A stretch of 64,000 bases of DNA from Serratia nevei (GCF_037948395.1 NZ_CP149940.1:2046001-2110000); one strand, 5' to 3'. Shown: positions 27,557-37,115, counted from the first letter of the stretch. Made by a program: numbers and translations. The notes: generated from the letters alone by a model not told the origin.

Positions 27557-27775
27557 ATGACATGGCGTTATTGGGCCCCGGCATCGTTATTGTTGTTGAG
27601 CGCTTGCAGCGCGATTCAGCCGACGTCGACGTCCCCAGACTGGTCTCAGCCGCAGCCTGCCACGCGGGAGCAGCGGCAGCGCATCATGGCGGGCGAGTCC
27701 GCCTCCTCGGTATTGCACGAAGGAAATGTTGGCATTGGCGGCACCTTCGATGGGTCGAAAATATTCGATCGTTAA
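27557..27775 (+). CDS. Small lipoprotein
   Basis: A 72-residue protein with a lipoprotein signal (SLLLLSAC, cysteine near residue 17) and AAGGAG before the start. The mature part is polar (QPTSTSPDWSQPQPATREQRQ) and ends VGIGGTFDGSKIFDR. Ser-Ala around the cysteine suggests outer-membrane sorting. No family recognised. It is the first of three small exported proteins in a row on this strand. Confidence 0.7.
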   Translation: MTWRYWAPASLLLLSACSAIQPTSTSPDWSQPQPATREQRQRIMAGESASSVLHEGNVGIGGTFDGSKIFDR

Positions 27776-27946
27776 GCCGCTAAATATATTCAGCCAAATT
27801 AATGCGCGCATTCTGTCGATATTGTCGGAGGGTTTACCTTTCCTGCGTTATTCTGCCGTGGCCCGACCATTTATTGCGTTAGCAGACAATTCGTTTTCCT
27901 TATAGGGAACTGCCGGTTTATTTCGGTGTAATCAAAGGAGTTGCCC

Positions 27947-28252
27947 ATGGCGAAGGACATGGCCGCGATCTTTCTCTTGCTGTTGCTGCCGCTAAGCCAA
28001 AGCGCCGGCGCGGCGCGCTACGACAGGCAATGTGAAGGCGTGTCGCCGGTGCTGTTTCAAAAGCGGCTGAAAGCGCTGGCGCAGGATCTGCGGCAGGAAA
28101 TGAGCGAGGAAGCGACACCGGCAGAGCGCGATGCGGAAGAGCTGGCGCGGCTGGCGGAGTGCGGTATCGAGCCCGGCAAAGCGCCCGTCACCGGCGGGCA
28201 GCGCGCGCCCCGTTCAGAGGAAAAGCCGCCGGCATCGCCGAACGGTTGTTGA
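27947..28252 (+). CDS. Small exported protein, unknown function
   Basis: A 101-residue protein with a signal peptide (AAIFLLLLLPLSQSAGA, cleavage near residue 24). A charged helical body (KRLKALAQDLRQEMSEEATPAERDAEELARL) follows, with cysteines at the beginning, middle and very end (RQCEGV, AECGIE, NGC). The start follows AAAGGAG. Periplasmic location is likely; function unknown. Confidence 0.65.
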   Translation: MAKDMAAIFLLLLLPLSQSAGAARYDRQCEGVSPVLFQKRLKALAQDLRQEMSEEATPAERDAEELARLAECGIEPGKAPVTGGQRAPRSEEKPPASPNGC

Positions 28253-28295
28253 GCCGGCGTGCGCGCAGAGTAAAACGATGTAAAAGGAATCATTA

Positions 28296-28631
28296 ATGAA
28301 AAGGATAGTGTTGGCCGGCGCGGCCTTGTGTTGCGCCAGCTTCGCGCAGGCGCGGGTGGATTTGGAATACCATGCGACGGCGCCGAAGGACAGCAAGGTC
28401 ACCGAGGAGTATCAGAAAAAGCGCGACGCATTGCGCCACAAGGTGTGGAATGTCGATAATCTGACGCTGGCCAACGAGCAGGCGATTGCGCGCGAACAGC
28501 AGCGCGAGGCGGCAGAGAGCGCCAAACGGCAGCAGCATCACCTGGAACAGCAGGAGAAAAAGCAGCGCTGCCTGCGGAGACACTCGAAAGATCCTCACCG
28601 CGAGGCGAAGTGTTACATGCACAGCTTCTAA
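28296..28631 (+). CDS. Small exported coiled-coil protein
   Basis: A 111-residue protein with a signal peptide (IVLAGAALCCASFAQA) and a long, charged, heptad-like helix rich in Gln, Glu, Lys and Arg (roughly residues 35-95), ending in RCLRRHSKDPHREAKCYMHSF with two cysteines. AAAAGGA precedes the ATG. Probably periplasmic; no family recognised. Its 44-base spacing from the previous gene suggests co-transcription. Confidence 0.65.
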   Translation: MKRIVLAGAALCCASFAQARVDLEYHATAPKDSKVTEEYQKKRDALRHKVWNVDNLTLANEQAIAREQQREAAESAKRQQHHLEQQEKKQRCLRRHSKDPHREAKCYMHSF

Positions 28632-28641
28632 CATTAACCGT

Positions 28642-28662
28642 CCGGGCGCCATCAGCGCCCGG
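28642..28662. terminator. Convergent hairpin before dcuR
   Basis: CCGGGCGC and GCGCCCGG flank a five-base loop between the convergent genes ending at 28631 and 28669. It lacks a strong T run. Confidence 0.5.
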
Positions 28663-28668
28663 CGTCGT

Positions 28669-29388
28669 TTAGGCCGGGCGGCAATGCTCTTTCAGCATGG
28701 CGATCGCGTCCGGTTTCAGCTGATACAGATAGACCGGGCGGCCGGTGGCGCCGTACAGAATACGGGTGCCGAGAATGCCGCTCTCCGCCAGATAGATGAG
28801 GTACTTGCGGCAGGACACCCGCGAAATGCCGATGGCGTTGGCCAGGTTGTCGGTGGAGAATTCGCTGTCATGCTGCTGTTCGATCCACTCGCACACCGTG
28901 CTCAGGGTAATGCTGGTCAGCCCCTTCGGCAGCTTCTTGCTCTCCTGGCCGCCGGGCTGGCGGCGCAGCAGGCTGTCGACGTCGGCCTGCGAAAACTCGC
29001 GCTGCGCCAGAATCTGCGACTGCTGCCGGTAGTGGCTCAGCGCCTCCTTGAAGCGGCTGAACTGGAACGGTTTGATCAGATAATCCACCACGCCGTAGTG
29101 CAGCGCCTTTTGCACCGTGTTCACGTCGCTGGCGGAGGAGATGATGATCACATCGGTCTTCTCACCCAGTTCGCGCAGGCCGGGCAGCAGATCCAGCCCG
29201 TTCTCCTGCTGCATGTAGATATCCAGCAGCACCAGATCGATGCTGACGTCGGCATCGGCCAGCAGGGCGCGCGCCTGGTTCAGGGTGGCGACCGTCGCCT
29301 GGCAGTGAAAACCGCTGACCTGGCTCAGGTAGTATTTGTTCAGCTCCGCCACCATCGGGTCGTCGTCGACAATCAGTACGTTAATCAT
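28669..29388 (-). CDS. dcuR: Response regulator DcuR
   Basis: A 239-residue CitB-type regulator, the same length as E. coli DcuR. The N-terminal receiver has the acidic cluster (VDDD), the phosphoacceptor aspartate in VLLDIYM and a lysine in LIKPFQ. The C-terminal HTH is SRVSCRKYLIYL. It responds to C4-dicarboxylates through DcuS and controls fumarate/succinate metabolism and transport genes. It overlaps dcuS by eight bases, so the two are translationally coupled. No dctA, dcuB or fumB target lies in this window. Confidence 0.94.
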   Translation of the reverse strand: MINVLIVDDDPMVAELNKYYLSQVSGFHCQATVATLNQARALLADADVSIDLVLLDIYMQQENGLDLLPGLRELGEKTDVIIISSASDVNTVQKALHYGVVDYLIKPFQFSRFKEALSHYRQQSQILAQREFSQADVDSLLRRQPGGQESKKLPKGLTSITLSTVCEWIEQQHDSEFSTDNLANAIGISRVSCRKYLIYLAESGILGTRILYGATGRPVYLYQLKPDAIAMLKEHCRPA

Positions 29389-30994
29389 GGGCTCTGCTCT
29401 TGGCCTGATAGGGAAGGTGCACGAAAAATTGGGTCAGCTCGCCCGGTTCGGATTCGAAATCGATGCTGCCGCCCAGTTTCTCCAGATGGCTGCGGATCAG
29501 CGCCAGGCCAATGCCGCGTCCCGTTCCCTTGGTAGAAAATCCGTGTTCGAAGATGCGCGCGCCGATCACCGGATCGATGCCGGGGCCGTCGTCGCTGACG
29601 ATACAGTGTAATTGATCGTCGTGGTGATGGAAGCTCAGGCCGATCTCGTGGCCCTCAACGCCGTCGATGGCGTCGATGGCGTTTTCGATCAGGTTGCCGA
29701 GCACGCTGATCAGCACATGGGTGGTTTCCGCGTCGTCGGTTTCCGGCAGCAGGCTGGTTTCCTCGATGGTCAGCTCAACGCCGGCTTCGTGGGCGCGGCT
29801 GATCTTGCCGATGAAGAAGCCCGCCACTTCCGGCGAGTGAATCTTGCGCAGCAGCGCGCCGATCTCTTCCTGATAGTTGCTGGCGGTATTGATGATGTAG
29901 TTTTCCAACTGCTGGTAGGCCTTCATGTGCAGCATGCCGAGTATCACGTGCAGCTTGTTCATAAATTCGTGCGACTGCACCCGCAGCGCATCGGCGTAGT
30001 GCGCCATGCCGCTCAGGCGCTGCAGCAGGCGGCTGACCTCGGTCTTGTCGCGGAAGGTGGCGATGGCGCCGGTCACCTGGCCGTTGACGATCACCGGGAC
30101 GGTATTGGTCAGCAGTTCGCTGCCGTTGAAGCTGATCTGCCGATCGCGCAGCGGTTTGCCGCTGGCCAGCACCTCCGCCAGATGCAGCTGCGCCGGCCAA
30201 TGCTTGCTGGCGGCTTCCAGCAGCAGGTTTTCCACCGGGCCGCTTTGGCGCAGCAGGCGCTTGGCCTCGTCGTTGACGATGGTGATGCGGGATTCATTAT
30301 CGACCGCGATCACGCCTTCTTTAATCGATTGCAGCATGGCGTTGCGCTGTTCGAACAGGTTGGAGATTTCGTAAGGCTCGAAACCCAGCATGATGCGCTT
30401 GAGTGCGGAGACCAGGAAGAAGGTGCCTAGGCTGCCGACCAGCGCGGCGAAGGCGATGGTCCAATAGATGATCCAGCGGCTTTCCGCCACCACCCGCTGC
30501 ACGGTATCCAGCGCGATGCCGAGCGCCACTACGCCGATTTGCTGTTTCTGCGCGTCATACACCGGCACGAACACCCGCAGCGCCGGGGCCAGCGTGCCGC
30601 GGTTGATGGCGCTGTTGACGTTGCCTTGCAGCGCGGGCGCCAGATCGTCGCCGATAAAATGCTGGCCGATCAGCCAGGGTTTGGGGTGCGAATAGCGGAT
30701 ACCCTGCATATCCACCACCACCACGAACAGCAGCTCGTTTTGATGGCGCACCTGCTCGGCGAAGCGCTGAATGGCGCCGCTTTGGTCGCGCCGCTGCAGG
30801 CCGTCAACCACCGTGCTGGAGAGCGCCAGCGTATTGGCGACGGCGATGGCTTTCTGCTGCAGCTGATCTTGCCCCTCGCGGCTCATCTGCACGAAAAACA
30901 GCGCGAATACCACCAGCAGCACCGAAGCGATGATGGCGGACACCATCAGCGTGATGGAGGAGCTCAGCTTGAGCGGCACCCGTTGTTTTGGCAT
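29381..30994 (-). CDS. dcuS: C4-dicarboxylate sensor histidine kinase DcuS
   Basis: A 537-residue membrane kinase with TM1 at about 14-36, a periplasmic PAS sensor, TM2 at about 175-195, a cytoplasmic PAS domain and a kinase core. The sensor keeps the dicarboxylate-binding residues known from DcuS: Arg100 and His103 in GIRYSHP, and a later arginine in PALRVFVPVYD. The phosphorylated histidine is in SHEFMNKLH, the N box is NLIENAIDAI and the ATP lid is DDGPGIDP/GRGIGLAL. It is co-transcribed with dcuR. Confidence 0.94.
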   Translation of the reverse strand: MPKQRVPLKLSSSITLMVSAIIASVLLVVFALFFVQMSREGQDQLQQKAIAVANTLALSSTVVDGLQRRDQSGAIQRFAEQVRHQNELLFVVVVDMQGIRYSHPKPWLIGQHFIGDDLAPALQGNVNSAINRGTLAPALRVFVPVYDAQKQQIGVVALGIALDTVQRVVAESRWIIYWTIAFAALVGSLGTFFLVSALKRIMLGFEPYEISNLFEQRNAMLQSIKEGVIAVDNESRITIVNDEAKRLLRQSGPVENLLLEAASKHWPAQLHLAEVLASGKPLRDRQISFNGSELLTNTVPVIVNGQVTGAIATFRDKTEVSRLLQRLSGMAHYADALRVQSHEFMNKLHVILGMLHMKAYQQLENYIINTASNYQEEIGALLRKIHSPEVAGFFIGKISRAHEAGVELTIEETSLLPETDDAETTHVLISVLGNLIENAIDAIDGVEGHEIGLSFHHHDDQLHCIVSDDGPGIDPVIGARIFEHGFSTKGTGRGIGLALIRSHLEKLGGSIDFESEPGELTQFFVHLPYQAKSRAHD

Positions 30995-31119
30995 GGCGGT
31001 TCTCCGAATGGCGATATCACGGCGTATTCTAGCGAGGAATGAGGCAAGCTGCAGTTACCGGCAGCAGGTTATAGCATGCTGCCGGGGAGCGGGGGGCTTA
31101 TTTTAGTTACAAAAGCGGG

Positions 31120-31962
31120 TCACTGCTGGTGGTAGATCTCCAGCGCCTGTTGGCCGCTGGCGCCCTGATGGATGATTGCCATCAACGCGCGCACCACCTG
31201 CGACGGATTGCTGTGTTGATAGACGTTGCGGCCGTAGACCATGCCGGAGGCACCCTGGGCCATCAGCGCGGCGGATTTCTCCAGCACCGGCCCCAGCTCC
31301 CCCTTGCCGCCGCCGCGCACCAGCGTCGGGCAGCGCGCCGCTTCCACCACGCGGTGGAAGTCTTCCACCCGCTCGGTCGGGTCGGCCTTGATGATGTCGG
31401 CGCCCAGCTCGCGCGCCAGCCGCACCAGCGGCACGATCTTCTCCACGTCGCCGAGCGAGCCGTAGGCGGCGCCCTGGCCGGCCGGGGCCATCACCAGCGG
31501 TTCGATCATCAGCGGCATGGCGTATTGATCGCAGGCGTGGCGCAGGCGGCCGATGTTTTCCACGCACTGGCGGAAAATGCCGGGCTCATCCGGGATCATA
31601 TACAGATTGACCACCACCGCGGCGGCGTCCATTTGCAGCGCCGCGAGGATCGGCGCCTCCGGGTTGTGCAGCACCGCCCACATTTCGCGGTGGCGCGCGG
31701 CGTTATAGGCGTTGCCGACGTCGGTGCGCATCACCAGCGCCGGTTTTTCGCGCTGCGGCGCGCGCTGCAGCAGATCCGCCTGGCCGTAGTTGACCTGAAT
31801 GGCGTCGGGGCGCGCGGCGATCAGGTTGCCCATCACCCGTTCGATATCTTCCAGGCCGATCAAGAAATCCGGTTCGTTGGCGATGCCGTGATCGATCGCC
31901 ACGTCCAGGCACTTGCCGTTGTTGAACAGGCGGTTCATCCGCACCTTACTGCTGAGCTGCAT
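31120..31962 (-). CDS. Class I aldolase of the DeoC/FbaB/LsrF family
   Basis: A 280-residue TIM-barrel aldolase. The N-terminal CLDVAIDHGIAN matches the DHG motif of the LsrF and archaeal-type FbaB families, the Schiff-base lysine lies in GADIIKADPTERV, and the phosphate-binding strands are GGGKGE and GASGMVYGRNVYQHSNP. A CAGGAGG ribosome site fixes the start. It is divergent from a CUT2 sugar ABC operon, as lsr-type aldolases often are, and probably cleaves a phosphorylated sugar derived from the imported compound. The substrate is unknown, and no sugar kinase lies nearby. Confidence 0.8.
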   Translation of the reverse strand: MQLSSKVRMNRLFNNGKCLDVAIDHGIANEPDFLIGLEDIERVMGNLIAARPDAIQVNYGQADLLQRAPQREKPALVMRTDVGNAYNAARHREMWAVLHNPEAPILAALQMDAAAVVVNLYMIPDEPGIFRQCVENIGRLRHACDQYAMPLMIEPLVMAPAGQGAAYGSLGDVEKIVPLVRLARELGADIIKADPTERVEDFHRVVEAARCPTLVRGGGKGELGPVLEKSAALMAQGASGMVYGRNVYQHSNPSQVVRALMAIIHQGASGQQALEIYHQQ

Positions 31963-32446
31963 GTCAGGTCCTCCTGAGATAGGGATATGTCCATTATTGC
32001 CGAGTAAGGATGGTCGGGAAACGCGGAAACCGCAAACTGCGTGGCCGCTCGCAGTTTTTGCCGGCGCACGAAAGAGGAACGCTCGCCGGCGGCTTTCATT
32101 TCATTTGTTAGATCCGTGTCATGTTTTTGTTAATAAGCCATTCCAAAATGCATGTTTCGCTTGTTTGGGTTAAAAAGTTTCAATAATCTAAATTATGAAA
32201 TAAACATTTAAAAACGTGCTGAAGGTGCCGTTTGTTGTGCTAGGGGTTTATTTCAATTGGTTGTTTTTAATCTGTTTTGAGATATTGATCACCATTTTTC
32301 CAACGACCTTTATACGGCGATAACGCGGTAAATTCGCCGTATCAAAGGGATAACACCGACCGTATTGTTGTTTGAATGTAAAAAATATTTTTCATTAGCT
32401 GTCAACCAACAGACCTCTTCATTCTAACGATTAAAGGGTAACGAAC
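31963..32446. other. Divergent regulatory region, aldolase/ABC operon
   Basis: About 480 AT-rich bases between divergent genes. It must contain the promoters of both units. I see poly-A/T tracts but no operator I can name, and no regulator gene is adjacent. Confidence 0.4.
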
Positions 32447-33376
32447 ATGAAGCTGAAGAAACTGATCGCCGCCTCGGTACTGATGTGCATGCTGCCGGCC
32501 AGCGTGTTGGCGAAAGACATCAAGATCGGCGTTTCCATGGCTTACTTCGATGACAACTTCCTCACCATTCTGCGCCAGTCGATGCAAAACAAAATGAAGG
32601 CCGACGGCAACGTCAGCGGCCAGTTCGAAGACGCCAAGGGCGACATCGCGCAGCAAATTCAACAAATCGAAAACTTCGTCAGCCAGGGCGTCGACGCCAT
32701 CATCCTCAACCCGGTGGATACCCAGGGCGTCAAGCCGATGATCAAGCTGGCCGAGAAGGCCAAGATCCCGCTGGTGTTCGTCAACCGCAAGCCGGAAGTG
32801 GCGCTGCCGGCCGGCATGGCCTACGTCGGCTCCGACTCCAAGCTGGCCGGCAAGCTGCAGATGGAAGCGCTGGCCAAGCTGATGAACGGCAAGGGCAACG
32901 TGATGATCCTGATGGGCGAGCTGTCGAGTGAAGCCACGCGCGACCGCACCCGCGGCGTGGAAGAGGTGGCGGCCAACTATCCCGGCATCAAAATAGTCGA
33001 TAAGCAAACCGCCAAGTTCTTCCGCAAAGAGGCGGTGGACGTTACCACCGACTGGATTTTGTCCGGCCAGCAGATAGACGCCATCGCCTCCAACAACGAC
33101 GAAATGGCCATCGGCGCTATTTTGGCGCTGAAGCAGGCCAAGAAATCCGGCGTGCTGGTGGCCGGCGTTGACGGCACGCCGGACGCGCTGGAGTTCATCA
33201 AGAAGGGCGATCTGGCGTTGAGCGTGTTCCAGGACGCCAAAGGCCAGGGCGAAGGCGCGGTGCAGACCGCCGTTCAACTGGTGAAAGGCGAGAAAGTGGA
33301 AAGCAACGTGCTGATCCCTTACCAGCTGATCACCCAGGCCAATTACCAGCAATTCGCCGATAAAAACAAGAAATAA
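32447..33376 (+). CDS. Sugar ABC transporter substrate-binding protein 1 (CUT2)
   Basis: A 309-residue periplasmic binding protein of the RbsB/Peripla_BP_4 type with a 22-residue signal peptide (SASV-type end PASVLA). Typical binding-cleft motifs are IGVSMAYFDDNFLTILR, GVDAIILNPVDTQGV, FVNRKPE and NNDEMAIGAI. It is followed by ATPase and permease genes, and a second paralogous binding protein follows the permease. The ligand is a pentose, hexose or polyol of the ribose/inositol range; I cannot narrow it further. Confidence 0.88.
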   Translation: MKLKKLIAASVLMCMLPASVLAKDIKIGVSMAYFDDNFLTILRQSMQNKMKADGNVSGQFEDAKGDIAQQIQQIENFVSQGVDAIILNPVDTQGVKPMIKLAEKAKIPLVFVNRKPEVALPAGMAYVGSDSKLAGKLQMEALAKLMNGKGNVMILMGELSSEATRDRTRGVEEVAANYPGIKIVDKQTAKFFRKEAVDVTTDWILSGQQIDAIASNNDEMAIGAILALKQAKKSGVLVAGVDGTPDALEFIKKGDLALSVFQDAKGQGEGAVQTAVQLVKGEKVESNVLIPYQLITQANYQQFADKNKK

Positions 33377-33451
33377 GCCTTGAAGCCCGCCGCGGGCGCC
33401 GGTGTGGGGCGAGCGCGGCGGAAAACGTGGGTCAGTGCGGAGGTAAGCGGT

Positions 33452-34936
33452 ATGTACCCTTATGTTCTTGAGGCCGAAGGCATCAGCAAGCAGTTCCCCG
33501 GCGTCAAAGCGCTGGATAAGGTCTCGATTAAAATCAAACCCGGCAGCGTGCACGCGCTGATGGGGGAAAACGGCGCGGGCAAATCGACGCTGATGAAATG
33601 CCTGATCGGCATCTACCACCCGGACGAAGGCTCGATCAAAATCAAAGGCCGGCCGGTCACCTTCAGCGATACGCTGCAGGCGCTGCATTCGGGTATTTCC
33701 ATGATTCACCAGGAGCTGAACCTGGTGCCCTACATGACGGTGGCGGAAAACATCTGGCTGGGGCGCGAACCGGCGCGGCTGGGGTTCGTCAACCACGAAC
33801 AGCTGAACGAACAGACCCGCGAACTGCTGGCGCGGCTGAACATCAAACTGCAGCCGGAAACGCTGGTGGGCGAGCTGAGCATCGCCAACCAACAGATGGT
33901 GGAGATTGCCAAGGCGGTATCCTACAACGCCGACGTGCTGATCATGGATGAACCGACCTCGGCGCTGACCGAAGGCGAAGTGGTGCACCTGTTCGCCATC
34001 ATTCGCGAGCTGCGCGAGCAAGGCAAAGGCATCATCTATATCAGCCACAAGATGGATGAGATCTTCGCCATCACCGACGAAGTGAGCATTTTCCGCGACG
34101 GCACCTTCATCGCCTGCGACAAAACCGAAAACCTGACCAAACAGTCGCTGATCACCATGATGGTGGGGCGCGAACTGACGCAGATGTTCCCCAAATTCAA
34201 CAACAATATCGGCGAGGAAGTGCTGCGGGTGGCGGGGCTGCGCCGCAGCGGCTGGTTCCATGACGTATCGTTTAGCGTCAAGCGCGGCGAGATCCTCGGC
34301 GTTGCCGGGCTGGTGGGCGCCGGGCGCAGCGAAGTGATGGAGAGCCTGTTCGGCATGCACCCGGCGGACGGCGGCGAGATCTTTATCGAAGGCCAGGCGG
34401 TGAAAGTGGATTCCCCGGCGAAGGCGATCGAGAGCGGGCTGGCGTTCCTCACCGAAGACCGCAAGAAATCCGGCCTGTTTCTGGTGCTGTCGGTGGTCGA
34501 GAACATGAGCATCGTCAACCTGTCGGAATACATCGGCAAGAACGGTTTCGTCAGCCACGTGCAGATGGCCAAAGACTGCATGGATCAGATTAAAAAGCTC
34601 AACATCAAAACGCCGACCATGGATCAGATCATCAATAACCTCAGCGGCGGCAACCAGCAGAAGGTCTTGATCGCGCGCTGGCTGCTGGCGCAGCCGAAAA
34701 TCCTGATCCTCGATGAACCGACGCGCGGTATCGACGTGGGGGCGAAAGCGGAAATTTACCGCCTGATCAGCGAGCTGGCCAACCGCGGCGTCGCCATCAT
34801 TCTGGTTTCCTCCGAGCTGCCGGAGATCCTCGGCATGAGCGACCGGGTGATGGTGATGCACGGCGGCCGCATCACCGGCATTTTGGACAAAGACGACGCG
34901 GACCAGGAGAAGATCCTGGCGCTGGCCTCAGAATAA
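33452..34936 (+). CDS. Sugar ABC transporter ATPase (CUT2, RbsA/MglA type)
   Basis: A 494-residue protein with two ATPase domains in tandem. The first has Walker [10 protein letters not shown] and Walker [11 protein letters not shown]. The second has a degenerate Walker A (GLVGAGRSE), with signature [10 protein letters not shown] and Walker [12 protein letters not shown], as usual for CUT2 ATPases. ATG 33452 follows CGGAGGT; upstream in-frame codons are ignored. It is the second gene of the operon, seven to fifteen bases before the permease. Confidence 0.92.
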   Translation: MYPYVLEAEGISKQFPGVKALDKVSIKIKPGSVHALMGENGAGKSTLMKCLIGIYHPDEGSIKIKGRPVTFSDTLQALHSGISMIHQELNLVPYMTVAENIWLGREPARLGFVNHEQLNEQTRELLARLNIKLQPETLVGELSIANQQMVEIAKAVSYNADVLIMDEPTSALTEGEVVHLFAIIRELREQGKGIIYISHKMDEIFAITDEVSIFRDGTFIACDKTENLTKQSLITMMVGRELTQMFPKFNNNIGEEVLRVAGLRRSGWFHDVSFSVKRGEILGVAGLVGAGRSEVMESLFGMHPADGGEIFIEGQAVKVDSPAKAIESGLAFLTEDRKKSGLFLVLSVVENMSIVNLSEYIGKNGFVSHVQMAKDCMDQIKKLNIKTPTMDQIINNLSGGNQQKVLIARWLLAQPKILILDEPTRGIDVGAKAEIYRLISELANRGVAIILVSSELPEILGMSDRVMVMHGGRITGILDKDDADQEKILALASE

Positions 34937-34951
34937 CGAAGGGTGAACATC

Positions 34952-35992
34952 ATGAGTAACGTAAAGATTGAGAAGCCGCTCTCCGCCGATTCAACGGGCA
35001 AGGGAACGCTGTTCTCCGGGCTGAGCGGCAAAATGCCGAAGGATACCGGTATCTTCATCGTGATGATCGGCATCGCGCTGATCTTCGAAATCCTCGGCTG
35101 GTACATGCGCGATCAGTCATTCCTGCTGAACCCGAACCGCCTGCTGCTGATCGTGCTGCAGGTGGCGATCATCGGCATCATCGCGGTGGGCGTCACCCAG
35201 GTGATCATCACCACCGGCATCGATCTCTCCTCCGGCTCGCTGATTGCGCTGACTGCGGTAGTGGCGGCCAGCCTGGCGCAGACCTCGGACAGCATCTCGC
35301 CGATGTATCCGGGGCTGCTCGATCTGCCGGCGGCGATCCCGATCGGCGCGGGGATCGGGGTGGGCATCGTCTGCGGCTTTATCAACGGCTTCCTGATCAC
35401 CCGCACCGGCATTCCGCCGTTCATCGCCACGCTGGGGATGATGGTGTCGGCGCGCGGCCTGGCGCAGTACTACACCAAGGGCAACCCGGTCAGCTTCCTG
35501 TCGGACGGCTTCACGTCAATCGGCCAGGGCGCGATGCCGGTGATCATCTTCCTGGTGATTGCGGTGATCTTCCATATCGCACTCAAGCACACCCGCTACG
35601 GCAAATACATCTACGCCATCGGCGGCAACATGACCTCGGCGCGGGTTTCCGGCATCAACGTCAATAAGTACCTGGTGACGGTTTACACCATCGCCGGCGG
35701 CCTGGCGGGGTTGGCGGGCGTGGTGCTGGCGGCGCGCGTCAGCAGCGGCCAGTCGAGCATGGGGATGTCCTACGAGCTGGACGCCATCGCCGCGGCGGTG
35801 ATCGGCGGCAGCAGCCTGATGGGCGGCGTCGGGCGCATCACCGGCACGTTGATCGGCGCGGTGATCCTCGGCCTGATCAAAAGCGGCTTCACCTTTATCG
35901 GCGTCGATTCTTACATTCAGGACATCATCAAAGGCGTGATTATCGTCGCCGCCGTGTCGATCGACATGCGGCGCAACCGCAAAAAACACTGA
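34952..35992 (+). CDS. Sugar ABC transporter permease (CUT2, RbsC type)
   Basis: A 346-residue inner-membrane protein with about nine to ten hydrophobic segments and the BPD_transp_2 features GIDLSSGSLIALT, RTGIPPFIATLGMM, YAIGGN, ARVSGINV and AAAVIGGSSLMGGVG. ATG 34952 is chosen over a GTG nine bases upstream for its better ribosome-site spacing. It would form a homodimer with the ATPase above. A terminator-like hairpin follows before the second binding protein. Confidence 0.9.
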   Translation: MSNVKIEKPLSADSTGKGTLFSGLSGKMPKDTGIFIVMIGIALIFEILGWYMRDQSFLLNPNRLLLIVLQVAIIGIIAVGVTQVIITTGIDLSSGSLIALTAVVAASLAQTSDSISPMYPGLLDLPAAIPIGAGIGVGIVCGFINGFLITRTGIPPFIATLGMMVSARGLAQYYTKGNPVSFLSDGFTSIGQGAMPVIIFLVIAVIFHIALKHTRYGKYIYAIGGNMTSARVSGINVNKYLVTVYTIAGGLAGLAGVVLAARVSSGQSSMGMSYELDAIAAAVIGGSSLMGGVGRITGTLIGAVILGLIKSGFTFIGVDSYIQDIIKGVIIVAAVSIDMRRNRKKH

Positions 35993-36004
35993 TTGCCGTG
36001 AATT

Positions 36005-36040
36005 GCCGCCGGCGCCAGGGTTGGCCGGCGGCGTTTTTTT
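36005..36040 (+). terminator. Terminator/attenuator between permease and second binding protein
   Basis: GCCGCCGGC (36005-36013) pairs with GCCGGCGGC (36024-36032), followed by G and seven T. The next gene begins 16 bases later, so its expression depends on read-through or its own promoter. Confidence 0.8.
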
Positions 36041-36055
36041 ACCGGGGGACACATC

Positions 36056-36976
36056 ATGAATTACCTGAAAGGGCTGTGGCTGGCGGTGGCGCTGTGCGCG
36101 TCTACCCCGGCATGGGCGCAAACCATCGGCGTGTCGATGGCCTATTTCGACCAGAACTTCCTCACCATCATCCGCCAGGCGATCGACAAGGAGGCCAAGG
36201 CGCGCGGCATCACCGTGCAGTTTGAGGACGCACGCGGCGACGTCGGCCGTCAGACCGATCAGGTGCAGAGCTTTATCAGCGCCGGGGTGGACGCGATTAT
36301 CGTCGATCCGGTCAACTCGGCCAGCACGCCGGTGATGACCAAAATGGTCCAGGCCGCCGGCGTGCCGCTGGTGTACGTGAACCGCACGCCGGGCGACGCC
36401 AAACTGCCGCAGGGCGTGGTGTTCGTCGGCTCCGACGAGCGGGAATCCGGCACGCTGCAGATGGAAGAGCTGGCGCGGCTGGCCGGCTATCAGGGCAACG
36501 TGGCGGTGATGATCGGCAACCTGACCGACGCCGGCGCGCTGCAGCGCACCAAAGACGTGGAGCAGGTGGTGAGCAAGTACCCGAAAATGAAGGTGGTGCA
36601 GAAGCAGAGCGCCAACTATTCACGCAGTGAAGGTATGGACCTGATGATGAACTGGCTGACCAACGGCGAAGCGATCGACATCGTCGCCGCCAACAACGAC
36701 GAGATGGCGATCGGCGCAATCATGGCGCTGCAGCAGGCGGGCAAGGCGGACAAGAAAGTGCTGATCGGCGGCATCGACGCCACGCCGGACGGCCTCAAGG
36801 CGCTGGCCTCCGGCAAGATGCAGGTCACGGTGTTCCAGGACGCGGTCGGGCAGGGCAAAGCCTCGGTCGATGTGGCGCAGCGCATGATCAACGGTGAAAA
36901 GCTCGAGCCGTATTACTGGATCCCGTTCGAGCTGGTGACGCCGGCCACGATGCAGAAGTATGCGGCCAGGCCGTGA
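36056..36976 (+). CDS. Sugar ABC transporter substrate-binding protein 2
   Basis: A 306-residue periplasmic binding protein with a signal peptide ending TPAWA. It is a clear paralogue of the protein at 32447: IGVSMAYFDQNFLTIIRQ, VQFEDARGDV, GVDAIIVDPVN, VYVNRTPGD, ANNDEMAIGAIMALQQA and GGIDATPDGLKAL align throughout, but the proteins have diverged. GGGGGA precedes the ATG. It lies beyond a strong terminator after the permease, so the two binding proteins may be expressed at different levels or bind different ligands. Confidence 0.88.
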   Translation: MNYLKGLWLAVALCASTPAWAQTIGVSMAYFDQNFLTIIRQAIDKEAKARGITVQFEDARGDVGRQTDQVQSFISAGVDAIIVDPVNSASTPVMTKMVQAAGVPLVYVNRTPGDAKLPQGVVFVGSDERESGTLQMEELARLAGYQGNVAVMIGNLTDAGALQRTKDVEQVVSKYPKMKVVQKQSANYSRSEGMDLMMNWLTNGEAIDIVAANNDEMAIGAIMALQQAGKADKKVLIGGIDATPDGLKALASGKMQVTVFQDAVGQGKASVDVAQRMINGEKLEPYYWIPFELVTPATMQKYAARP

Positions 36977-37002
36977 GTTAACCGTCAGATTCGCGTTGCC
37001 GG

Positions 37003-37026
37003 GGCGCTGCTTGCAGCGCCTTTTTT
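37003..37026 (+). terminator. Rho-independent terminator of the sugar ABC operon
   Basis: GGCGCTGC-TT-GCAGCGCC is followed by six T. Confidence 0.9.
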
Positions 37027-37115
37027 ATTGGCGTCAGTTACATGTCCGCTTGCGGCCAGCGCGGCGCGGGATCTTGCTTCACACTGAGGATCTTTAAACC
37101 GCGTGAGGATGAGCG

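Noticed and set aside
32402..34861. 819-codon open frame opposite the sugar ABC genes
   Set aside because: Covers two genes and their gap on the opposite strand; composition typical of an antisense shadow.
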